From: GCA-2725625 sp964574215
GTDB taxonomy: Bacteria; Pseudomonadota; Alphaproteobacteria; Rhodospirillales; UBA2165
DNA: 64,000 nucleotides
Direction of reading: 5' to 3'
NCBI GenBank assembly: GCA_964574215.1
Contig: CAZNLR010000003.1
Location: 62,001-126,000, forward strand
Under the pieces are notes generated by a model. That model searched no databases, was not told the DNA's origin, and saw nothing but the letters and a program-made list of their open reading frames with translations. Positions 16,310-25,485 of the stretch are shown here, in pieces (the stretch's first letter is position 1; each line of letters begins with the position of its first letter). Position numbers and translations under genes: made by a program.

Positions 16310-17878
16310 ATGGCTGAAGAAGGTGACGTTGAACCGCTGATTGGCGCGGCGGCCTTGGAACATCAGACCGGACCTTCCCGGGGAACCGTGACATGGCTAA
16401 GCGGCCCAACCTTGAGCGTGTCTCTAAGCGCCAACCGGCTGATACGAATTACCAAATCACCGGCAGACTTGCCGGAACACGAATTGATCGCGCATCTCCA
16501 TCGCGTGGACGACACCTATGAAATCGAAGACCTAAAAGGCCAATCGGTATGGGTCAACGGCATTCATGTCACCGAAACCAGGCTCAATCACGGCGACATG
16601 ATAGAATTCGGCGCCAGCGGACCTTTGTCCCGGTTTCGCCTCTATCGTGAAAACCAGCCCCTTCACAAGACTGTCGGTCAAATTTTTAGCGACGTATTCA
16701 CCTATTTGCGGGTAAGCCGGAAACCAATTCTCAATCGCGCCGCCAGAGCAATTTACGGGCTGCTTCGTAGATTGACACGTGAGACCACCATTTTATTCCG
16801 GATCAGCGTTTTCATCGCTTTGGCCGCTCTGGCGGCATTGGCTTACCAGCAAAACCGGCTGAACGTTTCTCTCCAGCAAGAGATCGAAAAAAGCGCCTCA
16901 CGCCTGGAGAGCGTTGCCGGTGCACTGACCCGCGCCCGGAAAGAGGCGTTGACGCCGAGCGATCTGAAGGATTTGCGTCAGGAACTCGGCCACCGGCTGG
17001 TTTTGAATGCGGAACGGCTGGCTGCCCTGGAACGGCGCTCCAAGGCCAGCGCTCGTGTCATTACCGATTCAATCCCATCGATCGTATTCCTTCAGGGCGC
17101 TTATGGATTCCGGGAAAAATCCAGCGGCCGCATGCTGCGCCAAATCACCGGTGAAGACGGACGGCCGCTGATCTCGCCCATCGGCCAACCGCTCCTGACC
17201 CTGGAGGGCGAAGGTCCGGTCGCCGAGCGTCAATTCACCGGTACCGGATTTGCCGTGAACGACGGCGGCATTGTCGTCACCAACCGGCACGTGGCGCTGC
17301 CGTGGGAAAACGACGCCAATATCAAGGCGCTGGAGGAGCAAGGTCTTGAGCCCGTGCTAATAAAATTTATCTCCTACCTTCCGGGCCAGGCGAATTCGGG
17401 CAAATTGGAGCTCGTGCGGGCAAGCAAGGAATTCGATCTCGCTGTCCTGCGCCGAAAAGATGCCGCCGGGAAAATACGCGGTCTAAAGCTCGCCGACGCA
17501 CCGCCGGCCGCCGGTGATGAAGTGATTGTAATGGGCTACCCGACCGGCCTTCGATCGATGCTGGCCCAATCCGGCGAGGCTTTTATCGATGAGCTTCAGA
17601 AGACGGGGGACACGGAATTCTGGAGCGTGGCGTCCCGTTTGGCCAAAAAAGGCTATATCGCGCCGCTGGCCAGCCGGGGAATCGTCGGCCAGGCTACCAA
17701 GGCGACCATCGTGTATGACGCGGAAACGACCCATGGCGGCAGCGGCGGCCCCGTGCTCGACATCAACGGTGCGGTAGTCGCCGTCAATGCGGCCATATTG
17801 CCCGAATATGGCGGCTCCAATCTGGGGGTTCCCGTCTCCAAGGTGCGGGCCCTACTCAAAGAGGCCGGTCTTAAATAA
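16310..17878 (+). CDS. Membrane-anchored trypsin-like serine protease with N-terminal FHA-like domain
   Basis: A protein of 522 residues from the ATG at 16310, with GGAGG about 13 bp upstream; an in-frame TTG at 16271 would add 13. Domain order: an FHA-like beta-sandwich at about residues 15-115 (ITKSPADLPEHELIAHLHRV, WVNGIHVTETRLNHGDMIEF), one membrane helix near residues 165-185, a coiled-coil stretch at about 190-260, then a trypsin-like domain. The catalytic triad is readable: histidine in GIVVTNRHVALPW, aspartate in EFDLAVLRRKD, serine in THGGSGGPVLDINGAV. No PDZ domain is seen, unlike DegP. The FHA part would be cytoplasmic and could bind phosphothreonine, with the protease in the periplasm. 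Confidence 0.85.
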   Translation: MAEEGDVEPLIGAAALEHQTGPSRGTVTWLSGPTLSVSLSANRLIRITKSPADLPEHELIAHLHRVDDTYEIEDLKGQSVWVNGIHVTETRLNHGDMIEFGASGPLSRFRLYRENQPLHKTVGQIFSDVFTYLRVSRKPILNRAARAIYGLLRRLTRETTILFRISVFIALAALAALAYQQNRLNVSLQQEIEKSASRLESVAGALTRARKEALTPSDLKDLRQELGHRLVLNAERLAALERRSKASARVITDSIPSIVFLQGAYGFREKSSGRMLRQITGEDGRPLISPIGQPLLTLEGEGPVAERQFTGTGFAVNDGGIVVTNRHVALPWENDANIKALEEQGLEPVLIKFISYLPGQANSGKLELVRASKEFDLAVLRRKDAAGKIRGLKLADAPPAAGDEVIVMGYPTGLRSMLAQSGEAFIDELQKTGDTEFWSVASRLAKKGYIAPLASRGIVGQATKATIVYDAETTHGGSGGPVLDINGAVVAVNAAILPEYGGSNLGVPVSKVRALLKEAGLK

Positions 17879-17890
17879 ATTCCTGATCGA

Positions 17891-19015
17891 TCAGACGCGT
17901 TCCAAAATATGCAGACCCCAGTCACGGTCGACTAGATAGATCAAACCATCCTCGTCCTGAAACACATCGTTGGACAAGAGTTCGGTGGCGCCCGGCGGCG
18001 GATCGGGCTTGAAAAAGGCGACTTCTTCAGGCGCGTGGGGATTGGCGATATCCACCACCCGTAGTCCCTGAGCGAACCAGGCCACCGGTATTTCCGTCGA
18101 CCGCACCACCTCGACCGGCTGGTGACAGCCCAGGCGCGCCGGCGCCGCTTCACCGGACTCCAGACCGTCGACCTGAAAACTGGCGAAGGGCAGCGGCTGG
18201 CTGTCGTCGGTTATATCCACCAGCCACATGAAGGCCGGACCGGCGGGGTGCAGCTTGGCCACGTCCTCGTCGGCCACCAGCATCACATCCATGCCCTGAA
18301 GCTGGAAGGGAATGGGCAGGCAGGTGTGGGTCGGATGGGCGTTGGCGGGCGTATTGGTAAATTTCGAAATGCAGCGGGGATTGCTCATATCCGATATGTC
18401 GAGGATCGCCCAACCGGCGTGCCAATAGCTGACATAGAGTTTGTCGCCCTGGCGGATGGGATGGTGGCAGCGCAGGTATTTGAGCGGCATGTCCGCCTCC
18501 TCACCGCCCGCCAGCCATTGCCCGGGCCACCACCAGCGACCCACTTCCTCCGGCTGTTCGGGATTCTGCAAATCCAAAATCATGCAGATATGCCCGGTGT
18601 AGCCCTCAGCCGTCGGCGAAATGTAAGCGTAGCGGCCATCGAAGGTAAACCGGTGGACCCCTTCCCCGGCGGTTTCCCAGAAATGCAGATGGCGGGGATT
18701 GTGGGGATCGCTGACGTCGAAAATGTTAAGCCCGCCCCGGAATCCCTCACTGGGCTTACCCATATAGTCAATGCTCTCGTAATTGGTCAGCATCAAATCG
18801 TTGGCCACCCGCACCTTATGGGCATGAACATTCTGATGCGGGCAGGTGAACTGATTGACGATATTGGGATTCTTCGGGTCGCGCACGTCGATGATGGTGG
18901 TGGCTTCCGGCCCCGCTGTATGGCCCACATAGGCCGTGCCGTTGACCACTTCGATCTGTCCGCCGCCCTTGCAATCCACATAGGCGACTTCACGAATTCC
19001 CTTGGCTTCAGCCAT
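17891..19015 (-). CDS. LVIVD-repeat beta-propeller-like protein
   Basis: A 374-residue protein built from repeats of the form hydrophobic-ID-hydrophobic-DP-NP (for example IIDVRDPKNPNIVNQF, NIFDVSDPHNPRHLHF, ILDISDMSNPRCISKF, RVVDIANPHAPEEVAFF). These are LVIVD repeats, thought to form a propeller. No signal peptide is visible. Catalytic function is unknown for the family. The start ATG has AGGGGAAG upstream. It is convergent with the FHA protease and divergent from the FkbM methyltransferase, so no operon partner is evident. Confidence 0.85.
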   Translation of the reverse strand: MAEAKGIREVAYVDCKGGGQIEVVNGTAYVGHTAGPEATTIIDVRDPKNPNIVNQFTCPHQNVHAHKVRVANDLMLTNYESIDYMGKPSEGFRGGLNIFDVSDPHNPRHLHFWETAGEGVHRFTFDGRYAYISPTAEGYTGHICMILDLQNPEQPEEVGRWWWPGQWLAGGEEADMPLKYLRCHHPIRQGDKLYVSYWHAGWAILDISDMSNPRCISKFTNTPANAHPTHTCLPIPFQLQGMDVMLVADEDVAKLHPAGPAFMWLVDITDDSQPLPFASFQVDGLESGEAAPARLGCHQPVEVVRSTEIPVAWFAQGLRVVDIANPHAPEEVAFFKPDPPPGATELLSNDVFQDEDGLIYLVDRDWGLHILERV

Positions 19016-19126
19016 GTTTACTTCCCCTGATTTAACTCTCGCCCGTTTCAGGCAATTTTCGGATTTTCAAATTTGAGCTTAACATGATCGACAATAAAGA
19101 CTACCAATCCTCTCGAGATCAAATAA

Positions 19127-20059
19127 ATGGAAAATGAGACGTCGATGCAAGAGGACGCCGAGCAAGCCCTTTCACTGGAAGATTCCAAACGATTACTGCG
19201 CCATGTCTACCGGGTGCGGGAAAACCGGCGGCGCATTCTCGACCGCGTACCCTTTCTCCTCCGCTGGGGAAAATGGCGGAAAAAGAAGGAGCGACAAATC
19301 CTGGCCGACTGGACCGGCGGCTATGTGCTGATCAATGACCGGGATTATCTTTATTTGCCGGCGGGCATGGACACCATGTCCACCCATTACCTGATCCGGC
19401 CCGCCGAGTCCGAGCCTACGGTCAAAAATTTCTGCCCTCCCGGCGGCACGGTCATCGACATCGGCTGTAATTACGGCGAATGGGCGCTCCAGATGGCCCG
19501 GGCCGTCGGACGGTCAGGCAAGGTCTACGCCTTCGAGCCGGTGCAACGCCTCGCCGACTGCGCCCAAAAAACCATGGACGTCAACGGCCTCGGGCAGACG
19601 GAGATCGTCACCTCCGCCGTCAGCAACCGGGACGGCGAAGCCAGATTTGCCGTCAACCTGGACCACTCGGGCAAGTCGGGCTTCGGCAATAGCGGCACCG
19701 GCGACGAGACCGAGGAAATCTCCGTCCCCACGGTCACACTGGACTCTGTCGTCAGGGACCGCAACATCGACCGCCTGGATTTTCTCAAGATCGACGTGGA
19801 AGGCCACGAAGCCGACGTGCTGGAAGGCGCCCGGGAAACCCTCAGGAATTTAAAGCCGGCCATCGTGCTGGAGACAGGCATCGACCCAGACCAAGACCGG
19901 GAGAAAATCCACCAAATCTTGACCAGCCTCGACTACCGGATGCTCGGCCTCATCCTCCCCCACGGTATGGCGGAAAGCGATTGGGAGAGCTATCGGGCAC
20001 GCAAAGGTGCGTTTGCAACGGATTTCGCCAACGTGCTGTTTGTGGCCGGCAAAAATTAG
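19127..20059 (+). CDS. FkbM family SAM-dependent methyltransferase
   Basis: A 310-residue class I methyltransferase. The SAM-binding motif is VIDIGCNYGEWALQMA (about residues 108-123), with the acidic loop YAFEPVQRLADC. The FkbM signature LDFLKIDVEGHEADVLEGAR appears near residues 221-240. Family members O-methylate polyketides, glycans or lipids. The N-terminal 75 residues are basic and charged and probably form a short accessory region. The DJ-1/PfpI gene starts 9 bp downstream, suggesting co-transcription. Confidence 0.9.
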   Translation: MENETSMQEDAEQALSLEDSKRLLRHVYRVRENRRRILDRVPFLLRWGKWRKKKERQILADWTGGYVLINDRDYLYLPAGMDTMSTHYLIRPAESEPTVKNFCPPGGTVIDIGCNYGEWALQMARAVGRSGKVYAFEPVQRLADCAQKTMDVNGLGQTEIVTSAVSNRDGEARFAVNLDHSGKSGFGNSGTGDETEEISVPTVTLDSVVRDRNIDRLDFLKIDVEGHEADVLEGARETLRNLKPAIVLETGIDPDQDREKIHQILTSLDYRMLGLILPHGMAESDWESYRARKGAFATDFANVLFVAGKN

Positions 20060-20068
20060 GACCGTGCG

Positions 20069-20767
20069 ATGAACGACCAAGAAAAAATTAGAATCGGAAT
20101 GGTGTTGTTTCCCTATCTGACCCAACTCGATCTGACTGGTCCCTACGAAGTGCTTAATGCCTCGCCAATTACGGAAGTCGATTTTTTGTGGCACCGGCTG
20201 GAACCGGTCACTGCTCAGGGCGGCATGGTACTCACCCCAACTGCCACTTTTTCGGACTATGGCCAGCCCGATATTTTGTTCGTGCCCGGTGGGCCAGGCA
20301 TCCTGGAAGCCATGGACGACGAGGCGTTGATCGCTTTTATCGCCAATGCGGCGGAAGACAGCAAATACATAACGTCTGTATGCACGGGCTCTCTAATTCT
20401 GGCGGCAGCGGGATTATTGATCGGCAAGCGGGCCACCTGCCATTGGAGTTCAATTGACTTTTTGGAACTTATGGGCGCAACGCCCGTAAGAGAAAGAGTG
20501 GTCGAAGATGGCAATATCATCACCGGCGCCGGCGTAACCTCCGGCATTGATTTCGGTTTGGTCGTGGCGTCACGCCTGCTTGGCCAGGATGCCGCCGAAC
20601 GCATTCAGCTGTTGTTGGAATATGATCCGGCGCCGCCTTTCCAGAGCGGCTCTCTGGCTAACGCTGGAGAAGCAACAGCCTCTCAGGTTAAAGAGCTTAT
20701 GAAAGACATTATCGAAAAGCGCCGGCAGGTCGCCGAACGTATCGGCCGGGAAAAGCTAAATCTTTAA
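20069..20767 (+). CDS. DJ-1/PfpI family protein, isonitrile-hydratase-like
   Basis: A 232-residue protein of the DJ-1/PfpI superfamily. The nucleophile-elbow cysteine is in SVCTGSLILAAAGLL (about residue 110), preceded by FVPGGPGILEAMDDE, and followed by KRATCHWSSIDFLE. This arrangement is closest to cyclohexyl-isocyanide hydratase (InhA)-type and to AraC-associated PfpI domains, but no helix-turn-helix is attached. The actual substrate is uncertain. It lies 9 bp after the FkbM gene. Confidence 0.85.
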   Translation: MNDQEKIRIGMVLFPYLTQLDLTGPYEVLNASPITEVDFLWHRLEPVTAQGGMVLTPTATFSDYGQPDILFVPGGPGILEAMDDEALIAFIANAAEDSKYITSVCTGSLILAAAGLLIGKRATCHWSSIDFLELMGATPVRERVVEDGNIITGAGVTSGIDFGLVVASRLLGQDAAERIQLLLEYDPAPPFQSGSLANAGEATASQVKELMKDIIEKRRQVAERIGREKLNL

Positions 20768-20832
20768 ATACAGAAAATTCGGCGATACCTCGCGGCACCC
20801 AGACAGCCGTTCCCGTCAGCTCTCTATCACGC

Positions 20833-21375
20833 CTACCGGCGGATGATCCGCAATGGCTCATCTCCGCCACCGACCAAGTCTCGTTGATACCGGTCCGCGT
20901 AGCGCTGCACGTCGTAGATCTGCCAGACGTCCGCAAGCTTATCTTCGGCCACTCCCGTTACTTTTTTTATTTCTTCCGGCGAAATGACGTCGTTCTTTGA
21001 GAACTTAATCAGCCAGCACAACGCCTCCCAGCCTATCTTGCCGTCGAGTCTTGGTTCCCCTTCGACCAATCCGTCACCTTCGGGAGCGCCAGACATCTCG
21101 ATCCCGTTCCAAAAAGCGATATGGTCTTTGATAACCGCGGCTTGCGGATAGGGTTCCTGGTAATACCAGGCACCACCCGAATTGGTTAAACCGTCAACGG
21201 TGACGTCAAAATATTTGGCGATGCCTTTCCAGTGGCAATAGGTGGGCTGGATATCTTCATTGGCAGAGAGATATGCCATGGCGATGGCGCTGCGCGGAAA
21301 GTAGACATTTCCCTCGACAAACACGAAATCATTTGTTTCGGCGATGACAGCGCCATTCCAAGTCGCTTTGGCCAT
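20833..21375 (-). CDS. DUF427 domain-containing protein
   Basis: A 180-residue protein whose first 95 or so residues match the DUF427 fold (KATWNGAVIAETNDFVFVEG, NVYFPRSAIAM, PTYCHWKGIAKYFDV, AWYYQEPYPQAAVIKDHIAFW). The C-terminal 80 residues are a helical extension with acidic and basic patches. Function of the family is unknown. A decayed copy of the nearby TIM-barrel gene's 3' end lies 49 bp upstream on the same strand, so this gene once stood directly behind such a gene, as part of an operon that has since been rearranged. Confidence 0.85.
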   Translation of the reverse strand: MAKATWNGAVIAETNDFVFVEGNVYFPRSAIAMAYLSANEDIQPTYCHWKGIAKYFDVTVDGLTNSGGAWYYQEPYPQAAVIKDHIAFWNGIEMSGAPEGDGLVEGEPRLDGKIGWEALCWLIKFSKNDVISPEEIKKVTGVAEDKLADVWQIYDVQRYADRYQRDLVGGGDEPLRIIRR

Positions 21376-21423
21376 ATTCTTTCCTTTCTGAACAAATGAA
21401 CTCTTGTCCTGAAATTTATCTCC

Positions 21424-21490
21424 TCACCCCTTCTTCAACTTAACCGCTTTAAACCCGGCCGTCACTTCCGATACCGATTATTCGATGAGG
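21424..21490 (-). pseudogene. Relic of the PEP-hydrolase-type TIM-barrel gene (3' end only)
   Basis: On the minus strand this stretch reads IE*SVSEVTAGFKAVKLKKG* in frame, against IEQSVPEVTAGFKSVKLKKG* at the end of the intact gene at 23348. By eye about 55 of 67 bases agree. The glutamine codon has become TAA, and similarity stops upstream of it. The relic and the intact copy are in the same orientation, so they form direct repeats around the caspase gene. Confidence 0.75.
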
Positions 21491-21628
21491 TATCTGACCA
21501 ATCCAAGGTTTTCCCACTGCCATCATTTGTAGCTGCACGGCGCCCTATATTTACAGCCAAAGTAGAATTCGGGTATCATTGATTGTAACGGCGTTGCATT
21601 CGTCACAATTTTAGCTGTCGAGGCTCTA

Positions 21629-23269
21629 ATGAGTGGACGATTTGCCCTTTTTTTAAACGATAAATCAATATCGGCAATTGCCGCCTCATTGGCGGCGTTG
21701 GTGCTGCTGATGCCCGGCATGGCCCAAGGTGCCGGCCGGTGGGATGGCGAATGGGTAGGTACTATTGAGAATATCAGTGTAAGAGACTGCACCATCAAAT
21801 CGACCATACCGGCGGTTATCGTCAAAGACCTCAGGGTTACGATCATAATCGGTCCCAGCCTCGAAGCGGCGCAAATCGCCAAATCCGGAGAACTGGGAAA
21901 ATTCTTGGCAACTTTCTCCAAGGCGATCTCCAAAGACGTCGAGGACAATTTCGACTACGAAGGCACCAGTGCATCGGCGAAAATCGATCCATCGGGCAAA
22001 CTGGTCAAATGGTTGAATCTCGAAGTATTGGACGTTGATCGCAACGCTTCTGAAACGGCGGGTGTGAAACTCAGTGGCGCTTTTGCCGACGGCAGGTTCG
22101 AGGGCGAGTTGGTGGGTGGTTTGGACAGTGGAGCGATTTGCGTAGCGACCTTGAGGCTTGGCCCCAAGGAATCGATCCATGCCGATTCCCTGATCACCGG
22201 CAAGGACCCAGAAACCATCGCCCGGGAACGTCAGAAAGCCAAAATAACGGAAGCGCCGGCAGGTAATCAGAGCGCCGCCGTCCGTACAGAAGCCGATCAA
22301 ATCGCCAAGCGTCTGTCGGATGAAATAGCGAAACGCCTGGCGGAACAGGAAAAAACAAGAAAATTGGAGGAGGAGCGGACCGCCAAGCGTCGAGAATCGG
22401 TTAAACGCCAAGAGGAATTGGCCCTGAAACGGCAAGCGGAATTGGAGGCGCGGCTGGCCAAGCTGGAAGATCAGACCAAACGCAAAACCGAGGAACTGGC
22501 CTACCTGCGGCAACAACAATCGGCAAAACCCCATTCGAATTTCACGGCCAATATCAATTTCGGCAATTACCATGCTTTGGTGATCGGCATAGACAATTAT
22601 AAGAACCTCATACCACTCAAGACCGCCGTTGCCGATGCCGAGGCGGTGGCAAAGGTTTTATCCGAAGCCTACGATTTCAAGGTCACCAAACTCATCAATC
22701 CGACGCGCAGCGAAATTTTGGATACCTTGGATGATTTGCGCACCAACCTGGAGTTCAAGGATAATCTTCTCGTTTATTACGCCGGTCACGGCTGGCTCGA
22801 CGAGGCCGGTGACGAAGGCTATTGGCTGCCGGCGAATGCCAAGAAAAACCGTCAATCCGGATGGGTCTCCAACGCCTCGATTACCACCAACATCCGTGCA
22901 CTCAAAGCCAAACATGTGATGGTGGTCGCCGACAGTTGTTTTTCGGGCCGGATGGTTCGAGACGCCAACGTCAAAATTGAAAACGCCGACACGCCCGAAT
23001 ATTTCCAACAAATGTCACGCAAAAAAACGCGCGTTGTGATTACTTCCGGCGGACTGGAACCGGTCGAGGATGGCAAAGGCGCCCACTCGCCGTTCGCCCG
23101 GGCTTTTTTGCAGGTCCTTTACGCCAACAATAGCGTGATCGACGGTTCAAATCTGTTCAACGCCATCCGTCGCCCGGTAATGGTTGAGGCCAACCAGACG
23201 CCTCAATACTCGGATGTTCGCCGCGCCGGACACGACGGCGGGGAATTCCTGTTCGTGAGACGGAAATAG
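21629..23269 (+). CDS. Caspase-like (peptidase C14) protein with N-terminal secreted region and coiled coil
   Basis: A 546-residue protein. A hydrophobic segment at about residues 15-35 (ISAIAASLAALVLLMPGMAQG) looks like a signal peptide. A globular region of unknown type follows (about 36-190), then a long charged coiled coil (about 205-295). The C-terminal domain is a caspase p20-like fold: NYHALVIGIDNYKNLIPLKT, catalytic histidine in LVYYAGHGWLDEAGDEGYWL, and catalytic cysteine in VMVVADSCFSGRM. Bacterial relatives cleave after basic residues in known cases. Secretion is implied by the leader. The gene is flanked by the direct repeats described at 21424. Confidence 0.88.
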   Translation: MSGRFALFLNDKSISAIAASLAALVLLMPGMAQGAGRWDGEWVGTIENISVRDCTIKSTIPAVIVKDLRVTIIIGPSLEAAQIAKSGELGKFLATFSKAISKDVEDNFDYEGTSASAKIDPSGKLVKWLNLEVLDVDRNASETAGVKLSGAFADGRFEGELVGGLDSGAICVATLRLGPKESIHADSLITGKDPETIARERQKAKITEAPAGNQSAAVRTEADQIAKRLSDEIAKRLAEQEKTRKLEEERTAKRRESVKRQEELALKRQAELEARLAKLEDQTKRKTEELAYLRQQQSAKPHSNFTANINFGNYHALVIGIDNYKNLIPLKTAVADAEAVAKVLSEAYDFKVTKLINPTRSEILDTLDDLRTNLEFKDNLLVYYAGHGWLDEAGDEGYWLPANAKKNRQSGWVSNASITTNIRALKAKHVMVVADSCFSGRMVRDANVKIENADTPEYFQQMSRKKTRVVITSGGLEPVEDGKGAHSPFARAFLQVLYANNSVIDGSNLFNAIRRPVMVEANQTPQYSDVRRAGHDGGEFLFVRRK

Positions 23270-23347
23270 ATCGGATCGAATTCACAGGGATTACTTAACC
23301 CGGGATACCATCGAAATTCAGATAATTGAGTCTGAAGGTTCCGACCA

Positions 23348-24190
23348 TCATCCCTTTTTCAGCTTCACCGATTTAAAACCGGCCGTCACCTCGGGCACCG
23401 ATTGTTCGATGGGGAAGCGTTCGGCCGAGGAGCCGCCGACATAGCCGTCGAGGCGGGGTTCGCCATCAAGGAATTTGGCGAAGTCGTCGGGGGTTTCGAT
23501 GCCGCCGCCGTGGCAGGTGATTATCAGGTCCGAATGCTTGACCTGGAGGGCGTCGATAACGGTGGCCGTGCGGTCAAGGGAATCTTCCTCGCTCATGACG
23601 GATGAGGAGCCGATGGATCCGCCGGAGGAATTGCCGTAGTGAACGATGATATTGTCGACGCCCGCTTCGGCCATGGCGAGAGCCTCATCGGGTGAGGTGC
23701 AGAAGGCCTTGGTGAATAGCCCCCGGCTCGAGGCGTAGCCCAGCACATCGATTTCGTATTGATAGCCCATGCCCGTCTGTTCGAGATCGCTGCGGAACTT
23801 GCCGTCGATCAACGCCACCGTCGGGCAGTTCATGATGCCGTCGTAACCGGCCTCGGCCAGCTGGTCGACGAAGCGGTTCATGTCCCTGGTGGGATCGACA
23901 CAGAGAATGCCCGCAATCATCGGTGTCTCCTGCACCATCCGGATCATGGCCCGTTCGCCCAGTTCCAGGGTCAGTGCATTGGCGTCGCCGATGGGCAAAT
24001 AGCCCGCCATGGAGCTCATCCCCTGCATGCGGAAATAAGCCAGAATGTGCGTGGTGATCAGATCGGCGCCGCCCTTGGACGCCATTTTGGCGGTCACACC
24101 GGTGCCGCAGAGAGCGTTGTAAATCGCTCGCCCGGCGTCCCGTTCCGCTTTGAGCCGCGCGTTGATCTCGTCCCGCGTAAATTTCGCCAT
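23348..24190 (-). CDS. Phosphoenolpyruvate-hydrolase-family TIM-barrel protein
   Basis: A 280-residue TIM-barrel protein. The frame is open well upstream, but the ATG at 24190 (MAKFTRDEI) has GGGGGAGA just upstream and gives the normal family length. Conserved segments include GADLITTHILAYFRMQGMSS, CVDPTRDMNRFVDQLAEAGYDG, DNIIVHYGNSSGGSIG, and YVGGSSAERFPIEQSV. These match the PEP-hydrolase-like / Tm-1-associated family (Pfam PEP_hydrolase), whose true reaction is not settled. It is divergent from the zinc alcohol dehydrogenase at 24266 with a 75-bp shared promoter region. A relic of its 3' end occurs at 21424. Confidence 0.87.
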   Translation of the reverse strand: MAKFTRDEINARLKAERDAGRAIYNALCGTGVTAKMASKGGADLITTHILAYFRMQGMSSMAGYLPIGDANALTLELGERAMIRMVQETPMIAGILCVDPTRDMNRFVDQLAEAGYDGIMNCPTVALIDGKFRSDLEQTGMGYQYEIDVLGYASSRGLFTKAFCTSPDEALAMAEAGVDNIIVHYGNSSGGSIGSSSVMSEEDSLDRTATVIDALQVKHSDLIITCHGGGIETPDDFAKFLDGEPRLDGYVGGSSAERFPIEQSVPEVTAGFKSVKLKKG

Positions 24191-24265
24191 TTTTATCTCC
24201 CCCGAAATTATTGGATGCGAATTAATTTTTTTGACTTTAGGATAATCCAATATAGGGGACAACAA

Positions 24266-25360
24266 ATGAACGAAAATAATATTCCAGAGACGATGCGCGC
24301 CTGGGTGTTGGGCGGCCCGGGCGAGATCAAAATGATCGACAAGCCGGTACCGGAACCGGGACCCGCCGAAGTGCTGGTCAAGGTGGGCGCCATTGCGGTC
24401 TGCCACACCGATATCGAAGTTCTCCGCCACGGCCATCCGGCCATGATCGAGGGCGAGTCGCCCTTCAACAAGGACTTCACCATGGGCCATGAATATATGG
24501 GCCGGATCGCCGCGCTGGGCGAAGGCGTCGATGAATGGCAAGTGGGCGACCGCATCGCCGTCGAAGTCCATGCCGGTTGCGGGCGCTGCCCCAAATGCCG
24601 GGAAGGCATGTACACCTCGTGCCACAATTACAGCTACCGCTCCAAAGGCCACCGGGCTAACGGCTTCACCACCGACGGCGGCTTTGCCGAATACGCCGTC
24701 AACAACATCAACACATTGGTTAAAGCGCCGGAACATCTTTCCGACGAGGTCTGCACGCTGACGGTTACCGCCGGTACCGCCATGTACGGTCTGGACGTTA
24801 TGGGCGGATTGGTGGCCGGGCAAAGCCTGGTGGTTGCAGGCGCCGGCCCCATCGGCCTCATGTTTATCGCCATCGCCAAGGCGCTGGGTGCGTCTCCGGT
24901 AATACTATCCGAACCGCGAGAGGACCGCCGGGAAATGGCCAGAAATCTGGGCGCCGACATTTTGATCGATCCCATGACGGAAGACCCGGTCGCCAGGGTG
25001 CGCGAGCTCACCAACGGCAAAGGGGCGGACTTCACCATCGAGGCTTCGGGCGTTCCCGACGTCATCAATCAGACCATCCACATGACCAACCGGGGCGGGC
25101 GTCTGTGCCTAGCCGCCTTCGCCACCGATCTGGTTCCCACCGATCTCGCCTATGTGGTGAGCAACAATATCTACCTGTTCGGCATCCGGGGTGAAGGAGA
25201 AAGCGCCGTCAAACGGGCCGCCGCCCTCTTGGCGCAGAAGCGGTTCGATCCCGCCCCCATCCACACTCACACTTTTCCGTTCGAGGAAACGCCGACCGCC
25301 ATTTCCTATGCCGAGAACCAGACCGACGGGGCGATCAAAGTTGTCGTGAAAATGGAATGA
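24266..25360 (+). CDS. Zinc-dependent alcohol dehydrogenase (MDR superfamily)
   Basis: A 364-residue medium-chain dehydrogenase. I use the ATG at 24266 (MNENNIPETMRAWVL) with AGGGGA upstream; the frame is open further upstream but that part overlaps the divergent gene. Catalytic zinc ligands are visible in AVCHTDIEVLRHG and GHEYMGRIAALGEGV. The structural zinc cluster is CGRCPKCREGMYTSC, and the cofactor fold is VVAGAGPIGLMFIAIAKALG. It resembles threonine or sorbitol dehydrogenases in layout; the substrate is not determined. Confidence 0.92.
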   Translation: MNENNIPETMRAWVLGGPGEIKMIDKPVPEPGPAEVLVKVGAIAVCHTDIEVLRHGHPAMIEGESPFNKDFTMGHEYMGRIAALGEGVDEWQVGDRIAVEVHAGCGRCPKCREGMYTSCHNYSYRSKGHRANGFTTDGGFAEYAVNNINTLVKAPEHLSDEVCTLTVTAGTAMYGLDVMGGLVAGQSLVVAGAGPIGLMFIAIAKALGASPVILSEPREDRREMARNLGADILIDPMTEDPVARVRELTNGKGADFTIEASGVPDVINQTIHMTNRGGRLCLAAFATDLVPTDLAYVVSNNIYLFGIRGEGESAVKRAAALLAQKRFDPAPIHTHTFPFEETPTAISYAENQTDGAIKVVVKME

Positions 25361-25446
25361 GAACCTCCAAGAAAATGTTTGGGTTTTGATTGAGTTTCCG
25401 TAACCGTGGGGTATTTTACGCAAAACCAATGTATTAATTAATTACC

Positions 25447-25470
25447 ATCAATAATCTCTATCAATAATCT
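25447..25470. repeat. Two tandem copies of ATCAATAATCT
   Basis: ATCAATAATCT at 25447-25457 is repeated at 25460-25470 with a 13-bp period, 16 bp before the rhodanese start. It may be a direct-repeat binding site or chance in an AT-rich leader. Confidence 0.4.
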
Positions 25471-25485
25471 TCGGGGGAAGACCAC

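Noticed and set aside
23759..24265. N-terminal extension of the zinc alcohol dehydrogenase frame
   Set aside because: It overlaps the divergent TIM-barrel gene and codes for no dehydrogenase motif. The ATG at 24266 has a ribosome site and the normal family start.
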